NCBI RefSeq assembly: GCF_027947575.1
Contig: NZ_CP116256.1
Span: 1,612,001-1,676,000, forward strand
DNA: 64,000 nt
Reading direction: 5' to 3'
Source: Streptomyces rubrogriseus
GTDB taxonomy: Bacteria; Actinomycetota; Actinomycetes; Streptomycetales; Streptomycetaceae
The notes beneath the pieces are model-generated. The model saw nothing but the letters and a program-made list of their open reading frames with translations, searched no databases and was not told where the DNA came from. Made by a program: the position numbers and the translations under genes. Positions within the stretch are counted from its first letter, which is position 1, and each line of letters begins with the position of its first letter. Positions 9,063 to 18,734 of the stretch are shown here, piece by piece.

Positions 9063-9093
9063 GGGCGGCCCGCGTGGGGGACACGGGCCGCCC
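9063..9093 (-). terminator. Hairpin between galM and the aminotransferase, in the latter's leader
   Basis: A perfect 10-bp inverted repeat (GGGCGGCCCG / CGGGCCGCCC) with an 11-base loop. It lies 70 bases past the galM stop and only 6 bases before the GGAGG of the aminotransferase, so it can end galM transcription and could also act as an attenuator of the downstream gene. Confidence 0.65.
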
Positions 9094-9162
9094 TTGTATA
9101 CGGAGACGGACGGGGCACCGTTCAACGGGTGTGAAGAAAGTGTGCCCGCGCCCCGTCGTCGG

Positions 9163-10311
9163 CTAGGCGTCGAACGAGTGCACCGTCGACGTCCGGTACG
9201 TCTGGCCGGGCCGCAGCACGGTCGACGGGAACGACGGCTGGTTCGGCGAGTCCGGGAAGTGCTGCGTCTCCAGGCACAGGGCGTCGCCCTGGCGGTAGAG
9301 GGAGCCGCCGGTGCCGGTCAGGGTGCCGTCGAGGAAGTTGCCCGAGTAGAACTGCAGCCCGGGCTGGTCGGTGGCGATGCGCAGGGTGCGGCCGGAGGCG
9401 TTCTCGCGCAGGGTGGCGATGTGCTCGGGGCGGTCGGTGATGCCCTTGTCGAGCACCCAGTTGTGGTCGAAGCCCTTGGCGGTGACCAGCTGCGGGTGGG
9501 CGTCCCGGATGTCCCGGCCGATCGGCTTGGCCCGGCGGAAGTCGAAGGGCGTGCCGGACACCCGGGCCAGCTCGCCGGTGGGGATCAGGCCCGCGTCGGT
9601 GGGGGTGAATCGGGAGGCGGCGATCGACAGCTCGTGGTCCTCGATCGTGCCGCTGCCCTCGCCGGCCAGGTTCCAGTAGACGTGGCTGGTGAGGTTGACG
9701 ACGGTGGCCTTGTCGGTGGTGGCCTCGTAGTCGATGCGCCAGTCGCCGCGCCGGGTGAGGGTGTACGTCACCTTCGCCCTGAGCGTGCCCGGGTAGCCCA
9801 TCTCGCCGTCGACGCTGGTGTAGTGGAGCACCAGGCCGGTGTCCGAGCCGTGGGTGAAGGGCTCGACGTCCCAGACCCGGTAGTCGAAGCCGAGGGCGCC
9901 GCCGTGCAGCGAGTTCTCCCCGTCGTTGACGGAGAGCTGGTACTCCTTGCCGTCCAGGGTGAAGCGGCCCTTGGCGATGCGGTTGCCGTACCGTCCGATC
10001 AGGGCGCCGAAGTGCGGGCTGCGGGCGACGTAGTCCTCGAGGTTGTCGAAGCCCAGCGAGACGTTGGCGTAGCGGCCCCGGCGGTCCGGGATCTCCAGGG
10101 ACTGCACGACGCCGCCGTACGACAGCACCTTCATCCGCGTGCCGCCGTTCTCCAGCGACCAGCGGTACACCTTCGTCCCGTCGGCCAGCTTGCCGAAGAG
10201 TTCCTTCACGGGTTTCCTGCCTCCCGACGCGTGCGCCGTGCCGCCGACCGCGGTGGCGGCCACGCCGGCCGCTGCCGCCGACGCGATGACCGTTCGTCTG
10301 CTCAGTTCCAT
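9163..10311 (-). CDS. galM: Tat-exported aldose 1-epimerase (mutarotase)
   Basis: A 382-residue GalM-family protein that interconverts alpha and beta anomers of aldoses. It begins with a twin-arginine signal (SRRTVIAS followed by an Ala-rich core ending near AHASG), so the enzyme should be exported folded. The mutarotase domain shows [17 protein letters not shown] with the catalytic His, [20 protein letters not shown] and the C-terminal [10 protein letters not shown] and [14 protein letters not shown] motifs. It follows a sugar ABC transporter on the same strand but is separated from it by a strong hairpin. A second, cytoplasmic GalM homologue lies about 14 kb further on. Confidence 0.92.
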   Translation of the reverse strand: MELSRRTVIASAAAAGVAATAVGGTAHASGGRKPVKELFGKLADGTKVYRWSLENGGTRMKVLSYGGVVQSLEIPDRRGRYANVSLGFDNLEDYVARSPHFGALIGRYGNRIAKGRFTLDGKEYQLSVNDGENSLHGGALGFDYRVWDVEPFTHGSDTGLVLHYTSVDGEMGYPGTLRAKVTYTLTRRGDWRIDYEATTDKATVVNLTSHVYWNLAGEGSGTIEDHELSIAASRFTPTDAGLIPTGELARVSGTPFDFRRAKPIGRDIRDAHPQLVTAKGFDHNWVLDKGITDRPEHIATLRENASGRTLRIATDQPGLQFYSGNFLDGTLTGTGGSLYRQGDALCLETQHFPDSPNQPSFPSTVLRPGQTYRTSTVHSFDA

Positions 10312-10343
10312 ACGTGCGGCTCCTGTACTTCCGTGAGAAGAAG

Positions 10344-10371
10344 CGGGCCCCGCCGTGAGTGGCGGGGCCCG
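10344..10371 (-). terminator. Terminator of the sugar ABC transporter operon
   Basis: A perfect 11-bp stem (CGGGCCCCGCC / GGCGGGGCCCG) with a 6-base loop, starting 7 bases past the permease stop. It has no strong T-tract, as is usual in Streptomyces. It separates the transporter genes from galM, though readthrough is possible. Confidence 0.75.
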
Positions 10372-10378
10372 AGATCCG

Positions 10379-11623
10379 TTACGAACCGACCCTGCGCTTG
10401 TTCCAGACGTCGAACCCGACCGCCGCCAGCAGCACCGCGCCCTTGATGACCTGCTGCCAGTCGGTGCCGATGCCGACGAGGTTCATGCCGTTGTTGAGCA
10501 CGCCCAGGACCAGGCCGCCGATGATCGCGCCGAGGACCGTGCCGACACCGCCGCTCATCGACGCGCCGCCGATGAACGAGGCGGCGATGGCCTCCAGCTC
10601 GAAGTTGAGACCCGCCTTGGGCGAGGCCGCGTTGAAGCGGGCGGCGAAGACCAGACCCGCCAGGGCCGCGAGCATGCCCATGTTCAGGAAGACCAGGAAG
10701 GTGACCTTCTTGTCCTTCACGCCCGACAGCTTGGCCGCGGGCAGGTTGCCGCCGATGGCGTAGATGTGGCGGCCGATGATCGCGTTGCGCATCAGGTAGC
10801 CGAAGCCGACCACCAGCACGCCCAGGATGAGCAGCACGATCGGCGCGCCCTTGTAGCTGGCCAGCAGCAGCGTGACCACGAGGACCGCGGCGACCAGCGC
10901 GACCAGCTTGAGCAGGAACAGCTTGAGCGGCGGGACGTCGAGGGAGAACTCCAGCTGCCGCTTGCGGTCGCGGACCTCCTGGTACACCACGAAGGCGATC
11001 AGGGCGAAGCCCAGCAGCAGGGTGAGGTTGTGGTAGTTGGTGTTCGGGCCGACCTCGGGCAGGAAGCCGTTGGCGATCTTCTGCAGGTCCTTGGGGAACG
11101 GGCCGAGGGTCTGGCCCTTGAGGAAGATCTCGGTCAGACCGCGGAAGAGCAGCATGCCCGCGAGGGTCACGATGAACGACGGTATGCCGAGATAGGCGAT
11201 GAAGAAGCCCTGCACGGCACCGGCGGCGGCGCCGATGGCCAGGCAGAGGATCACCGCCACCGGCCAGGGCAGGTCGTGGTTGACCATCAGGACGGCGGCC
11301 GTCGCGCCGACGAAGGCGGTCAGCGAACCCACCGACAGGTCGATGTGGCCCGCGATGATGACGAGCATCATGCCGATCGCGAGGATCAGGATGTAGCTGT
11401 TCTGCAGCACCAGGTTGGAGACGTTGCGCGGCAGCAGCAGGTCGCCGTCCGACCACACCGCGAACAGCACCACGATCAGGCCGAGGGCCATCAGCATGCC
11501 GTACTGGCGCATGTTGCGGCGCATGCCGTCGAGCATCAGCTGCAGCAGCCCGCCGCCGGAGGCCGAGCCCTCTCTGCCGGGCGGCGCCGGTGCCGGGGTC
11601 TTGGCGGTCACGTCCGTGCTCAT
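10379..11623 (-). CDS. Sugar ABC transporter permease (XylH/AraH type)
   Basis: A 414-residue membrane protein with about ten hydrophobic segments. It belongs to the BPD_transp_2 permease family of ribose, xylose and galactose importers: an early [15 protein letters not shown] segment, [16 protein letters not shown] (the conserved D-L-S-V-G), [17 protein letters not shown] and late [25 protein letters not shown]. At about 410 residues, with an inserted cytoplasmic stretch ([17 protein letters not shown]), it matches the longer XylH subgroup. Its ATG overlaps the stop of the ATPase gene (ATGA), so both are translated together. It imports a monosaccharide; the exact sugar cannot be read from sequence. 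Confidence 0.92.
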   Translation of the reverse strand: MSTDVTAKTPAPAPPGREGSASGGGLLQLMLDGMRRNMRQYGMLMALGLIVVLFAVWSDGDLLLPRNVSNLVLQNSYILILAIGMMLVIIAGHIDLSVGSLTAFVGATAAVLMVNHDLPWPVAVILCLAIGAAAGAVQGFFIAYLGIPSFIVTLAGMLLFRGLTEIFLKGQTLGPFPKDLQKIANGFLPEVGPNTNYHNLTLLLGFALIAFVVYQEVRDRKRQLEFSLDVPPLKLFLLKLVALVAAVLVVTLLLASYKGAPIVLLILGVLVVGFGYLMRNAIIGRHIYAIGGNLPAAKLSGVKDKKVTFLVFLNMGMLAALAGLVFAARFNAASPKAGLNFELEAIAASFIGGASMSGGVGTVLGAIIGGLVLGVLNNGMNLVGIGTDWQQVIKGAVLLAAVGFDVWNKRRVGS

Positions 11624-13197
11624 CGGCTTACCTCTTCGTCCTTCCGGGACTTCTGGTCCTGCTTGTCCTTCGTCATCTGCCGCATCAGCGCCTCCTGCGA
11701 GGCCTCGGCCCGCGAGAACTCACCGGTCAGCCGTCCCGCGGCCATCGTGTAGATGCGGTCGCACATGCCGAGCAGTTCCGGCAGCTCGGAGGAGATGAAC
11801 ACGACCGCCTTGCCCTCGGCCGCCAGGCGGTCGATGACCGTGTAGATCTCGTACTTGGCGCCCACGTCGATACCGCGGGTGGGCTCGTCCAGGATCAGCA
11901 CCTCGGGACCCGCGAAGATCCACTTGCTCAGGACGACCTTCTGCTGGTTGCCGCCGGACAGCTTGCCGACCGGCTCGAAGACGGTCGGCGCCTTGATGTT
12001 CATCGACTTGCGGTAGTCCTCGGCGACCTGCCGCTCGCCGTGCTCGTCGACCACGCCCCGTTTGGAGACCTTGCCCAGCGCGGTCAGCGAGATGTTCCGG
12101 TTGATGGTGTCGATGAGGTTGAGGCCGTAGTGCTTGCGGTCCTCGGTGACGTAGGCGATCCCGTGTCCGACCGCCTCCGGGACGGTCTTCGTGCGGATCT
12201 CCCTGCCGTCCCTGAGGACGGTGCCGCCCGCGTGCCGGCCGTAGGTGCGGCCGAAGACGCTCATCGCCAGCTCGGTGCGGCCGGCGCCCATGAGTCCCGC
12301 GATGCCGACGATCTCACCGCGCCGGACCTCGATCGAGACGTCGTCGACGACCTTGCGCTGCTGGTCGATGGGGTGGTGCACGGTCCAGTTGCGGATCTCC
12401 AGGGCCGGGGCCGTGCCCTGCTCCGGCTGGTGCGGGGTCCGGTCCGGGAAGCGGTTCTCCAGGTCACGGCCGACCATCCCGCTGATGATCCGGTCCTCGG
12501 TCGTCTCGGCCGCCTTCACGTCGAGCGTCTCGATGGAGCGCCCGTCGCGGATGATGGTGACCGAGTCGGCGACCCGGCGGATCTCGTTCAGCTTGTGCGA
12601 GATGATGATCGAGGTGATGCCCTGCTCCTTCAACTGAAGGATCAGGTCGAGGAGTTTGCCGCTGTCCTCGTCGTTGAGCGCCGCCGTGGGCTCGTCGAGG
12701 ATGAGCAGCTTCACCTTCTTCGACAGCGCCTTGGCGATCTCCACCAGCTGCTGCTTGCCCACGCCGATGTCGGCGACCCGGGTCTCCGGGTGCTCGTCGA
12801 GACCGACCCGGCGCAGCAGTTCGGCGGCGTGCCTGAGGGTGTCGTTCCAGTTGATCAGCCCGCGCTTGGCGTGCTCGTTGCCGAGGAAGATGTTCTCCGC
12901 GATCGACAGGTACGGCACCAGGGCCAGTTCCTGATGGATGATCACGATGCCGTGCTGCTCGCTCGCCCGGATGTCCTTGAACCGGCAGGTGTCGCCCTCG
13001 AAGAGGACGTCACCTTCGTAACTGCCGTGCGGGTGGACTCCGGAGAGCACCTTCATCAGGGTCGACTTGCCGGCGCCGTTCTCCCCGCAGATGGCGTGGA
13101 CCTCGCCCTGGCGAACGGTGAGCGTGACGTCCGACAGCGCTTTGACACCGGGAAAGGTCTTGACGATCGAGCGCATTTCCAGGACGGGTCCCGCCAT
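11620..13197 (-). CDS. Sugar ABC transporter ATP-binding protein with two nucleotide-binding domains
   Basis: A 525-residue protein with two ABC ATPase domains, typical of the CUT2/XylG-MglA family. The first has Walker [10 protein letters not shown] (about residues 38-46), a signature region [13 protein letters not shown] and Walker [12 protein letters not shown]. The second has a degenerate [10 protein letters not shown]-loop, [14 protein letters not shown] and [11 protein letters not shown]. It energises import by the adjacent permease. The ATG chosen has GGAAGG 7 bases upstream; an in-frame TTG five codons earlier lacks this. It follows the binding-protein gene by 32 bases and overlaps the permease gene. 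Confidence 0.93.
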   Translation of the reverse strand: MAGPVLEMRSIVKTFPGVKALSDVTLTVRQGEVHAICGENGAGKSTLMKVLSGVHPHGSYEGDVLFEGDTCRFKDIRASEQHGIVIIHQELALVPYLSIAENIFLGNEHAKRGLINWNDTLRHAAELLRRVGLDEHPETRVADIGVGKQQLVEIAKALSKKVKLLILDEPTAALNDEDSGKLLDLILQLKEQGITSIIISHKLNEIRRVADSVTIIRDGRSIETLDVKAAETTEDRIISGMVGRDLENRFPDRTPHQPEQGTAPALEIRNWTVHHPIDQQRKVVDDVSIEVRRGEIVGIAGLMGAGRTELAMSVFGRTYGRHAGGTVLRDGREIRTKTVPEAVGHGIAYVTEDRKHYGLNLIDTINRNISLTALGKVSKRGVVDEHGERQVAEDYRKSMNIKAPTVFEPVGKLSGGNQQKVVLSKWIFAGPEVLILDEPTRGIDVGAKYEIYTVIDRLAAEGKAVVFISSELPELLGMCDRIYTMAAGRLTGEFSRAEASQEALMRQMTKDKQDQKSRKDEEVSR

Positions 13198-13229
13198 GGT
13201 CGTGCCTTCCAATCCTTGAGGGGGCCCGG

Positions 13230-14339
13230 TCAGTTGAGCTGGTCGGCGGAGTAGTAGCCGCCGTCGACCAGGACCTTCTCGTAGTTGCTCTTGTCGACGC
13301 TGACCGGCTGCAGCAGGTAGGCGGGGACGACCTTGGAGCCGTTGTCGTACGACTTGGTGTCGTTGACCTCGGGCTTCTTGTCGTTCAGGACCGCGTCGAC
13401 CATGCTCGCGGCGACCTTGGCCAGCTCGCGCAGGTCCTTGAAGACGGTCTGGGTCTGCTGGCCCGACTTGATCGACTTCACCGAGGCGATCTCGGCGTCC
13501 TGGCCGGTGACGACCGGCATGGCCTTGCTGCCGGAGCCGTAGCCGTCCGACTTCAGGGCGGACAGGATGCCGATGGAGATGCCGTCGTACGGCGAGAGCA
13601 CCGCGTCGACCCGGGCGCTGCGGTAGCTGGAGGTGAGCAGGTCGTCCATGCGCTTCTGGGCGGTGCCGCCGTCCCAGCGCAGGGTGGTGACCTGGTTGAG
13701 GTCGGTCTGCTTGGAGCGGACGACCAGCTGGCCCTTGTCCATGTACGGCTTCAGGACCTTCATCGCGCCGTTGAAGAAGTACCGGGTGTTGTTGTCGTCG
13801 TTGGAGCCGGCGAACAGCTCGATGTTGAAGGGGCCCTTCTTGCCCGCCTTCAGGCCGAGCTTGTCGACGATGTAGCCGCCCTGCAGCTCGCCGACCTTCT
13901 CGTTGTCGAACGAGGCGTAGTAGTCGACGTTCTCCGTGCCGAGGATCAGCCGGTCGTAGGAGATGACCGGGATGTCGGCGTCCTTGGCCTGCTGCATGAC
14001 GTTGCCGAGGGACTTGTTGTCGATCGCGGCCACGATCAGGGCGTCCACGCCCTGCGTGATCATGTTCTCGATCTGCGAGACCTGCTGGTCCGGGTCGTCC
14101 TCGCCGAAGACCAGCTTGGTCTCGAACCCCTTGGCCTTCAGTTCCTTCTCGACGTTGGCGCCGTCGGTGATCCAGCGCTCGGAGGACTTGGTCGGCATCG
14201 CGATGCCGACGGTGGCGCCGTCGCTGCCCGACTTGTCCTCCTCGCTGCCGCCCTCGCTGCTCTGGCCGCAGGCGGACAGGGTGAGGGCGAGCGAGGCGGC
14301 GGAGGCTATCGCGGCGAGTGCGGCTCTGCGGTTGCGCAT
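13230..14339 (-). CDS. Sugar ABC transporter substrate-binding lipoprotein (ChvE/XylF type)
   Basis: A 369-residue periplasmic-binding-protein-like lipoprotein: basic N-terminus, hydrophobic core and lipobox LSAC (Cys near residue 23), then a Ser/Gly/Glu linker. The mature part is a type I sugar-binding fold with [14 protein letters not shown], a [21 protein letters not shown] strand-helix, [20 protein letters not shown] and [15 protein letters not shown], close to ChvE and XylF of the galactose/xylose/arabinose group. It is the first gene of the transporter operon. The start used is the third of three clustered ATGs because it stands 8 bases after AAGGA. A candidate operator lies about 90 bases upstream. 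Confidence 0.93.
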   Translation of the reverse strand: MRNRRAALAAIASAASLALTLSACGQSSEGGSEEDKSGSDGATVGIAMPTKSSERWITDGANVEKELKAKGFETKLVFGEDDPDQQVSQIENMITQGVDALIVAAIDNKSLGNVMQQAKDADIPVISYDRLILGTENVDYYASFDNEKVGELQGGYIVDKLGLKAGKKGPFNIELFAGSNDDNNTRYFFNGAMKVLKPYMDKGQLVVRSKQTDLNQVTTLRWDGGTAQKRMDDLLTSSYRSARVDAVLSPYDGISIGILSALKSDGYGSGSKAMPVVTGQDAEIASVKSIKSGQQTQTVFKDLRELAKVAASMVDAVLNDKKPEVNDTKSYDNGSKVVPAYLLQPVSVDKSNYEKVLVDGGYYSADQLN

Positions 14340-14426
14340 GGTCATCATCCTTGAGGTGAGGGCTGGGTCGGCGAGGCAGGTGTGTGGGATTGTGCGCGGT
14401 CGTGTCGTCTTTTGAGAAGGGAGTTT

Positions 14427-14453
14427 CCGGAACGTTATGACGAGATCTCGAAC
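14427..14453 (-). promoter_or_regulatory. Candidate operator C for the sugar cluster regulator
   Basis: Read on the minus strand, GTTCGAGATCTCGTCATAAC followed by GTTCC resembles two sites upstream of the neighbouring units (common core CGA-N-AT-N-TCG preceded by GTT). It overlaps the last codons and stop of the upstream gene and lies about 90 bases before the binding-protein gene. It is the weakest of the three sites because it is partly coding. Confidence 0.4.
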
Positions 14454-15406
14454 CGGTTGAGCGGGCCCGGCAACCGGGTGCCGAGCGGCGCCATGTCGCC
14501 GTCCGCCCCGTGCCGGGCGAGCAGATCGAGGGCGAGCCGACCGCGGCGCACCCGCTCCTTCGCGGTGGCCAGCGTGAGTTCCCGCAGGTGGTGGCCGTAC
14601 GGATAGATCCCGGGCGCCTTGGACAGGCCGAACTTCAGGTACAGCGGGGCGCCGCGCCGGATCAGCTCGGCGACCTCGTACATGCGCACGTAGCCGCCGA
14701 GGTCGTCGGGAGCCTCGATGTACATGTCCATCGGCGCGGCCGAAACCCGCCGTATTTCGGTCAGGTGATCGGGCGTCAGGTCACTGGGCACGTTGATGGA
14801 GTCGGCACCGAGCCGCTCGTACACCGCGTACGAGGCCGGGTTGACCGGACCGACGAGCGCGGAGAGCTTGAGCGTGGTGTCGGCGGGGAGGATGCCGGCC
14901 GCACGGGCCCGGTGCAGCGTCCACAGCACGCCCTCGTCGGCGACGAGCAGGCACTTGACGCCCAGCTCGCTCGCCCGCACGGCGTCCTCGACGCACCCGG
15001 CGACCGCGGCGTGGCCGCGCGCCCTCAGGCCGGCCCCGCCCGAGTCGGTCCGGGTGGAGCCGCCGATGTCCCAGGTACCGCGAGGGCCGGTGAACAGGCA
15101 GAGCTCGATGTCGCGTTCGGCGGTGGCCTCGACCATCTCGGTGATCTCGGCGTCGGTCAGCATCCACACGCCGCTGCCCTGGCTGATCCGGTGGATCGGC
15201 ACGTCGAGGCGCGAGGACTCCTTGAGCACCACCCCCAGCGCCTCCGGACCCTCGCAGGACGGGATCTCGGTGCGCCAGCGGCCGCCGCCCGGGAAGGCGT
15301 GCGGTGAGGCGTCGGCGGGGTCGGAGGCGGGCGCGGCCAGGCCGAGGGCGGTGAGGGCCTGCTCACCGGGCCTGCGTGCGGCGGCCGTGGCGGAAGCGTC
15401 GGTCAC
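14435..15406 (-). CDS. Uncharacterised TIM-barrel-like protein of the sugar cluster
   Basis: A 323-residue soluble protein that I do not recognise with certainty. Alternating strand and helix segments ([63 protein letters not shown]) suggest a TIM barrel, and some peptidase-U32-like or aldolase-like proteins look similar, but the U32 signature is absent. It starts with GTG 6 bases after AAGGA. A candidate operator lies 15 bases upstream of the start, and the ABC transporter genes follow on the same strand, so a catabolic role on the imported sugar or its acid is plausible but unproven. Confidence 0.7.
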   Translation of the reverse strand: MTDASATAAARRPGEQALTALGLAAPASDPADASPHAFPGGGRWRTEIPSCEGPEALGVVLKESSRLDVPIHRISQGSGVWMLTDAEITEMVEATAERDIELCLFTGPRGTWDIGGSTRTDSGGAGLRARGHAAVAGCVEDAVRASELGVKCLLVADEGVLWTLHRARAAGILPADTTLKLSALVGPVNPASYAVYERLGADSINVPSDLTPDHLTEIRRVSAAPMDMYIEAPDDLGGYVRMYEVAELIRRGAPLYLKFGLSKAPGIYPYGHHLRELTLATAKERVRRGRLALDLLARHGADGDMAPLGTRLPGPLNRFEISS

Positions 15407-15420
15407 AAGCGTTCCTTAGT

Positions 15421-15443
15421 GTTCGATATGTCGGACGAAGTTC
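15421..15443. promoter_or_regulatory. Candidate operator A for the sugar cluster regulator
   Basis: The sequence GTTCGATATGTCGGACGAA lies immediately upstream of the minus-strand gene starting at 15406. The GTTCGATAT-N-TCG core recurs at 17740 upstream of the dehydratase gene. GTTCGATAT-like palindromes are typical IclR- or GntR-type operators in Streptomyces; no regulator gene lies next to them here. Confidence 0.55.
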
Positions 15444-15492
15444 GCGGCCGTGGGCGTGGGTGGCGTGGGTGCGCGACGTCCGTTGCGGTGGT

Positions 15493-15537
15493 GTACGCCG
15501 GTGCGGAGGCCGTCAGGTCGCCCCCGCACCGGCGTAC
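15493..15537 (-). terminator. Terminator of the dehydratase-dehydrogenase unit
   Basis: A perfect 14-bp inverted repeat (GTACGCCGGTGCGG / CCGCACCGGCGTAC) with a 17-base loop, starting 3 bases past the dehydrogenase stop on the minus strand. Confidence 0.75.
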
Positions 15538-15540
15538 GGC

Positions 15541-16557
15541 TCAGGGGAGGGCGTCCGGGTGCAGCAGCACCTTGCCGACCTTCGGGTCGCCGGAGCCCAC
15601 CAGCTCGATGGCCTCAGAGAACTCGGCGAGCGGCAGCTCGTGCGTCACCAGCGGCCGCGGATCGAGCAGACCGGCCGCGAAGACCCGCACCGTGTGCGCC
15701 CAGGCGTCCGGCGGCGCCCCGAAGACGGTGTGCACCTCCAGCTGCCGTACGACCAGGTCGGTCGGGTCGAGGCCGTCGGCGCCCGGCGCCGGGATGCCGG
15801 TCAGCACCAGGCGCCCGCCCCGGCGCAGCAGCGCGGCGGCCGTGCGGGCGGCGTCCGCGGACCCGGCGGTCTCGATCACGACGTCGAAGTCGTCCGTCAG
15901 CGGCCGGTCCTTGGTCCGGAAGTCGGTCGCGCCGAACTGCCGCGACAGCGCCTCCCGGTCCCCGCGCGTACCGACGACCAGCAGCTCGGCGGGGGAGGCG
16001 GCGCGCAGGAACTGCACGGCGAACATGCCGAGCGTGCCCGTGCCGACCACGGCGACGCGCTCGCCCGGCCGGGCGTTCGCCTTCAGCGCGGCGGCGGCGA
16101 TGCAGGCCGCGGGCTCCAGAAGGGCGGCCGCGGTGAGATCGGCGTCGTCGGGCAGGGCGTGCAGCAGCCGGGCGGGCAGGGTCAGCGTCGGGGCCATGGC
16201 ACCCGGCTGGGTGAACCCGGTCTCCTCGTACCCGGCCGTGCACAGCGTCGTCTCGCCCGCGTGACAGCGGTCGCACACCTGGCAGTTGCGGAAGCCCTCG
16301 CCCACCACCTTCCGGCCGACGAGCGAGCCCGGCACCCCGGCGCCGACCCGCGCCACCGTCCCGGACCACTCGTGCCCCGGGGTGAGCGGGTAACGCACGT
16401 ACCCCTCGGGCCGGTTGCCCTGGTAGACCTCGCGGTCGCTGCCGCAGATCCCGGCGGCGTGCACCCGCACCAGCGCCTCGCCGGGGCCGGGTTCACGCGG
16501 CTCGTGCGGCACGAGCCGGTGCACCCCCGGCGCCTCGACGACGACGGCGCCGCTCAT
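15541..16557 (-). CDS. Zinc-dependent alcohol/polyol dehydrogenase (MDR family)
   Basis: A 338-residue medium-chain dehydrogenase. Catalytic-zinc ligands are visible as Cys38 in GICGSD and His62-Glu63 in PGHEWSG; the structural zinc lobe has four cysteines (NCQVCDRCHAGETTLC). The Rossmann motif is VAVVGTGTLGMFAV. It resembles sorbitol, threonine or galactonate-type dehydrogenases. Its ATG overlaps the stop of the dehydratase gene (ATGA), so the two enzymes are translated together and probably act on consecutive steps of one sugar-acid pathway. Oxidation of a sugar alcohol or sugar acid with NAD(P) is inferred; the substrate is not determinable. Confidence 0.87.
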   Translation of the reverse strand: MSGAVVVEAPGVHRLVPHEPREPGPGEALVRVHAAGICGSDREVYQGNRPEGYVRYPLTPGHEWSGTVARVGAGVPGSLVGRKVVGEGFRNCQVCDRCHAGETTLCTAGYEETGFTQPGAMAPTLTLPARLLHALPDDADLTAAALLEPAACIAAAALKANARPGERVAVVGTGTLGMFAVQFLRAASPAELLVVGTRGDREALSRQFGATDFRTKDRPLTDDFDVVIETAGSADAARTAAALLRRGGRLVLTGIPAPGADGLDPTDLVVRQLEVHTVFGAPPDAWAHTVRVFAAGLLDPRPLVTHELPLAEFSEAIELVGSGDPKVGKVLLHPDALP

Positions 16558-17720
16558 GCCCCGGTCCCCTTGGGGGCGCGCTTCTCCCAGCCCTCGGCCC
16601 ACAGGTCGAACCGGGCCTGCTGCTGCGGGAACTCGGCCGCCGCGTCGGTGTCCAGCTCGACGCCGAGACCCGGCGCGTCGGAGAGGTGGAAGCACCCGTC
16701 CTCCGGGTCCACCCGCGGCGCGCCCTTGACGACCTTCTTGATCTCCGCGTCGGCGAAGTCGTTGAAGTGCTCGAGGATCTTGAAGTTCGGGGAGGTGAAC
16801 CCGACCTGGAGGGAGGCCGCGGTGAGCACGGGGCCGCCGACGTTGTGCGGGGCGACCAGCGTGTAGTGCGTCTCGGCGGTCGCGGCCAGCTTCCGGGTCT
16901 CCCAGATGCCGCCGATGTGGCCGACGTCGGGCTGGATGACGTCCACCGACTGGTCCTCGAACAGCTCGCGGAACTCGATCCGGTCGTGGATGCGCTCACC
17001 GGTGGCGACCGGGATGTCGACCTTCTCGGCGACCTTCTTCAGCGCCTTGAGGTTCTCCGGCGGGACCGGCTCCTCCAGCCAGGCCGGCTTGAACGGCGCC
17101 AGTTCGCGGGCGAGCCGGACGGCGGTGGAGGGCGAGAACCGGCCGTGCATCTCCAGCATCAGCTCGGCGTCCGGCCCGATGGCGTCCCGCACGGCCTCGA
17201 TCAGGGAGACCGCGTAGTTCGTCTGCTGCTGGTCCAGCTCGAAGTGCCCGGTGCCGAACGGGTCGATCTTCAACGCCCGGTAGCCGCGCTCCATGACCCC
17301 CTGCGCGGCCTTGTGGTACGCCTCCGGCGTCCGCTCGGTGGTGTACCACCCGTTGGCGTAGGCCTTGACCTTGTCGGTGACCTTTCCGCCCAGCAGCTGC
17401 CACACCGGGACACCGAGGGCCTTGCCCTTGATGTCCCAGCACGCCATCTCGACGACCGCGATGCCGGACATCACGATCTCGCCCGCGCGGCCGTAGTCGC
17501 CGTACTTCATGCGGCGGACCAGATCCTCGACAGCGAACGGGTCGGAACCGAGAATGTGGTTGGCCTCGGCCTCCTTCAGGTAGCCGAGGAGCGCGTCGGT
17601 GTGCCCCAGCATCCGGGTCTCGCCGACTCCGGTGAGGCCCTCGTCGGTGTGCACCTGGACGTAGGTCAGGTTGCGCCACGGCGTCCCGACCACGTGTGTG
17701 CTGATTCCGGTGATGCGCAC
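16554..17720 (-). CDS. Enolase-superfamily dehydratase, D-galactonate dehydratase-like
   Basis: A 388-residue member of the mandelate racemase/muconate lactonising family. It has an N-terminal capping domain and a C-terminal barrel with Lys151-x-Asp153 (ALKIDPF), metal ligands Glu190 (LMLEMHGR), Glu217 (WLEEPVP) and Glu242 (ATGERI), and the general base His292 (VAPHNVGG). The His at residue 192 and this H-N-V-G pattern fit galactonate or related acid-sugar dehydratases, which remove water to give a 2-keto-3-deoxy acid. The GTG start has GAAGGG 8 bases upstream; the longer open frame runs into the promoter region and is not conserved-looking. It heads a two-gene unit with the dehydrogenase. 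Confidence 0.87.
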   Translation of the reverse strand: MRITGISTHVVGTPWRNLTYVQVHTDEGLTGVGETRMLGHTDALLGYLKEAEANHILGSDPFAVEDLVRRMKYGDYGRAGEIVMSGIAVVEMACWDIKGKALGVPVWQLLGGKVTDKVKAYANGWYTTERTPEAYHKAAQGVMERGYRALKIDPFGTGHFELDQQQTNYAVSLIEAVRDAIGPDAELMLEMHGRFSPSTAVRLARELAPFKPAWLEEPVPPENLKALKKVAEKVDIPVATGERIHDRIEFRELFEDQSVDVIQPDVGHIGGIWETRKLAATAETHYTLVAPHNVGGPVLTAASLQVGFTSPNFKILEHFNDFADAEIKKVVKGAPRVDPEDGCFHLSDAPGLGVELDTDAAAEFPQQQARFDLWAEGWEKRAPKGTGA

Positions 17721-17739
17721 GGCGGCTGCCCTTCGCTGT

Positions 17740-17766
17740 GTTCGATATTTCGTCACTCGTTCGAAA
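17740..17766. promoter_or_regulatory. Candidate operator B for the sugar cluster regulator
   Basis: The sequence GTTCGATATTTCGTCACTCG continues into TTCGAAA, giving an inverted repeat ATTTCG...CGAAAT and a second GTTCGA half. It shares GTTCGATAT-N-TCG with the site at 15421. It lies 20 bases upstream of the dehydratase start, a position suited to repression. Confidence 0.55.
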
Positions 17767-17934
17767 TGCTGGCGTGACAGTAAGGACGGGGTGCTCGGAG
17801 TGTCAATGGGTCGGACACATAACGGTTTCGGCAGTTTCGCAAACGGGGGAGAGGAGATCCCGCACGCTTCCCCACACAACTTTCACAGTGGCCTCTAGGA
17901 ACGCGCCCGTCCCGGAACTTAACCTTCCCGCGTC

Positions 17935-18711
17935 ATGGACTACTGCCACCCGTGCCGACGGCACCTCAACGGCGCCCTCGCCTGCCCGGGCTGCGGCACG
18001 CCCTGCCACGAACTCCGCGCTTCGGACGACGCTCTGACGGCAAGTGAGGTGTTCGACCGGCGATACGGGGTCGAGCCTGCGGCGGCCGACGACACCGCCC
18101 GGGAAGCCCCGGAGCAGAAGCCCGACGACGACCCGGACGAGACCCTCGACGAGGACCCCGACGACGCCACCGCGCCCGGCGCCCGGTCCAGTCGCCGCGA
18201 CCGCAAGGCCGCCGCCCACCGCAGGCGCCGCCGCCGGACCCTGCTCGTCGCCGCGGGCTTCGTCCTGGCGGCCGGGGGACTGAGCCTGGCCGAACTCGGC
18301 ATGGACGCCCCGCACTCCCCGGAGAAGCCGGCCGCTGCGGGCGGCGAGACGACGGACGGCGAGGCGACGAGGGAGGTGGGCGAGGCGTCGGCGGTCCCGG
18401 TCGGCGACGCCCCGGGAACGACCACGACCACGGCCTCGGGCACGCCGTCCCCCGGCGCGTCGGCGTCGACAACGGTGTCGGCGTCCGCGTCGGAGTCGCC
18501 GGCGGACACGGAGTCCCCGACGGCGACCGGGCCGGACTCCCCACCGGCCTCCAGCCCTCCCTCCCCCGACCCCACCGGTCCCGCGAACCCGGACCCGTCG
18601 TCCCCCGAGTCCGACGACGACCCGCCTCCCACGACGACCCCCACCCCGCCGGAGCCCCCGGACCCGACCCCCACGGAAACCTGCGACCGCTTCCTGTGGT
18701 GGTGCACGTAG
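17935..18711 (+). CDS. SCO2400-type protein: Cys-rich N-terminus, one membrane segment, Ser/Thr/Pro-rich tail
   Basis: A 258-residue protein. Residues 1-25 contain a zinc-ribbon-like cysteine pattern (YCHPCRRHLNGALACPGCG), followed by an acidic stretch, a strongly basic cluster (about residues 88-100), one membrane segment (about 101-120) and a long extracellular Ser/Thr/Pro/Asp tail ending CDRFLWWCT. The head and layout match the family named SCO2400 in Streptomyces annotation, as far as I recall. Topology would put the ribbon in the cytoplasm and the tail outside, like a wall-spanning sensor or a glycosylated surface protein. Function unknown. Transcription is divergent from the dehydratase unit. 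Confidence 0.8.
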   Translation: MDYCHPCRRHLNGALACPGCGTPCHELRASDDALTASEVFDRRYGVEPAAADDTAREAPEQKPDDDPDETLDEDPDDATAPGARSSRRDRKAAAHRRRRRRTLLVAAGFVLAAGGLSLAELGMDAPHSPEKPAAAGGETTDGEATREVGEASAVPVGDAPGTTTTTASGTPSPGASASTTVSASASESPADTESPTATGPDSPPASSPPSPDPTGPANPDPSSPESDDDPPPTTTPTPPEPPDPTPTETCDRFLWWCT

Positions 18712-18734
18712 GAACACGTAACAACTCCACCCCT

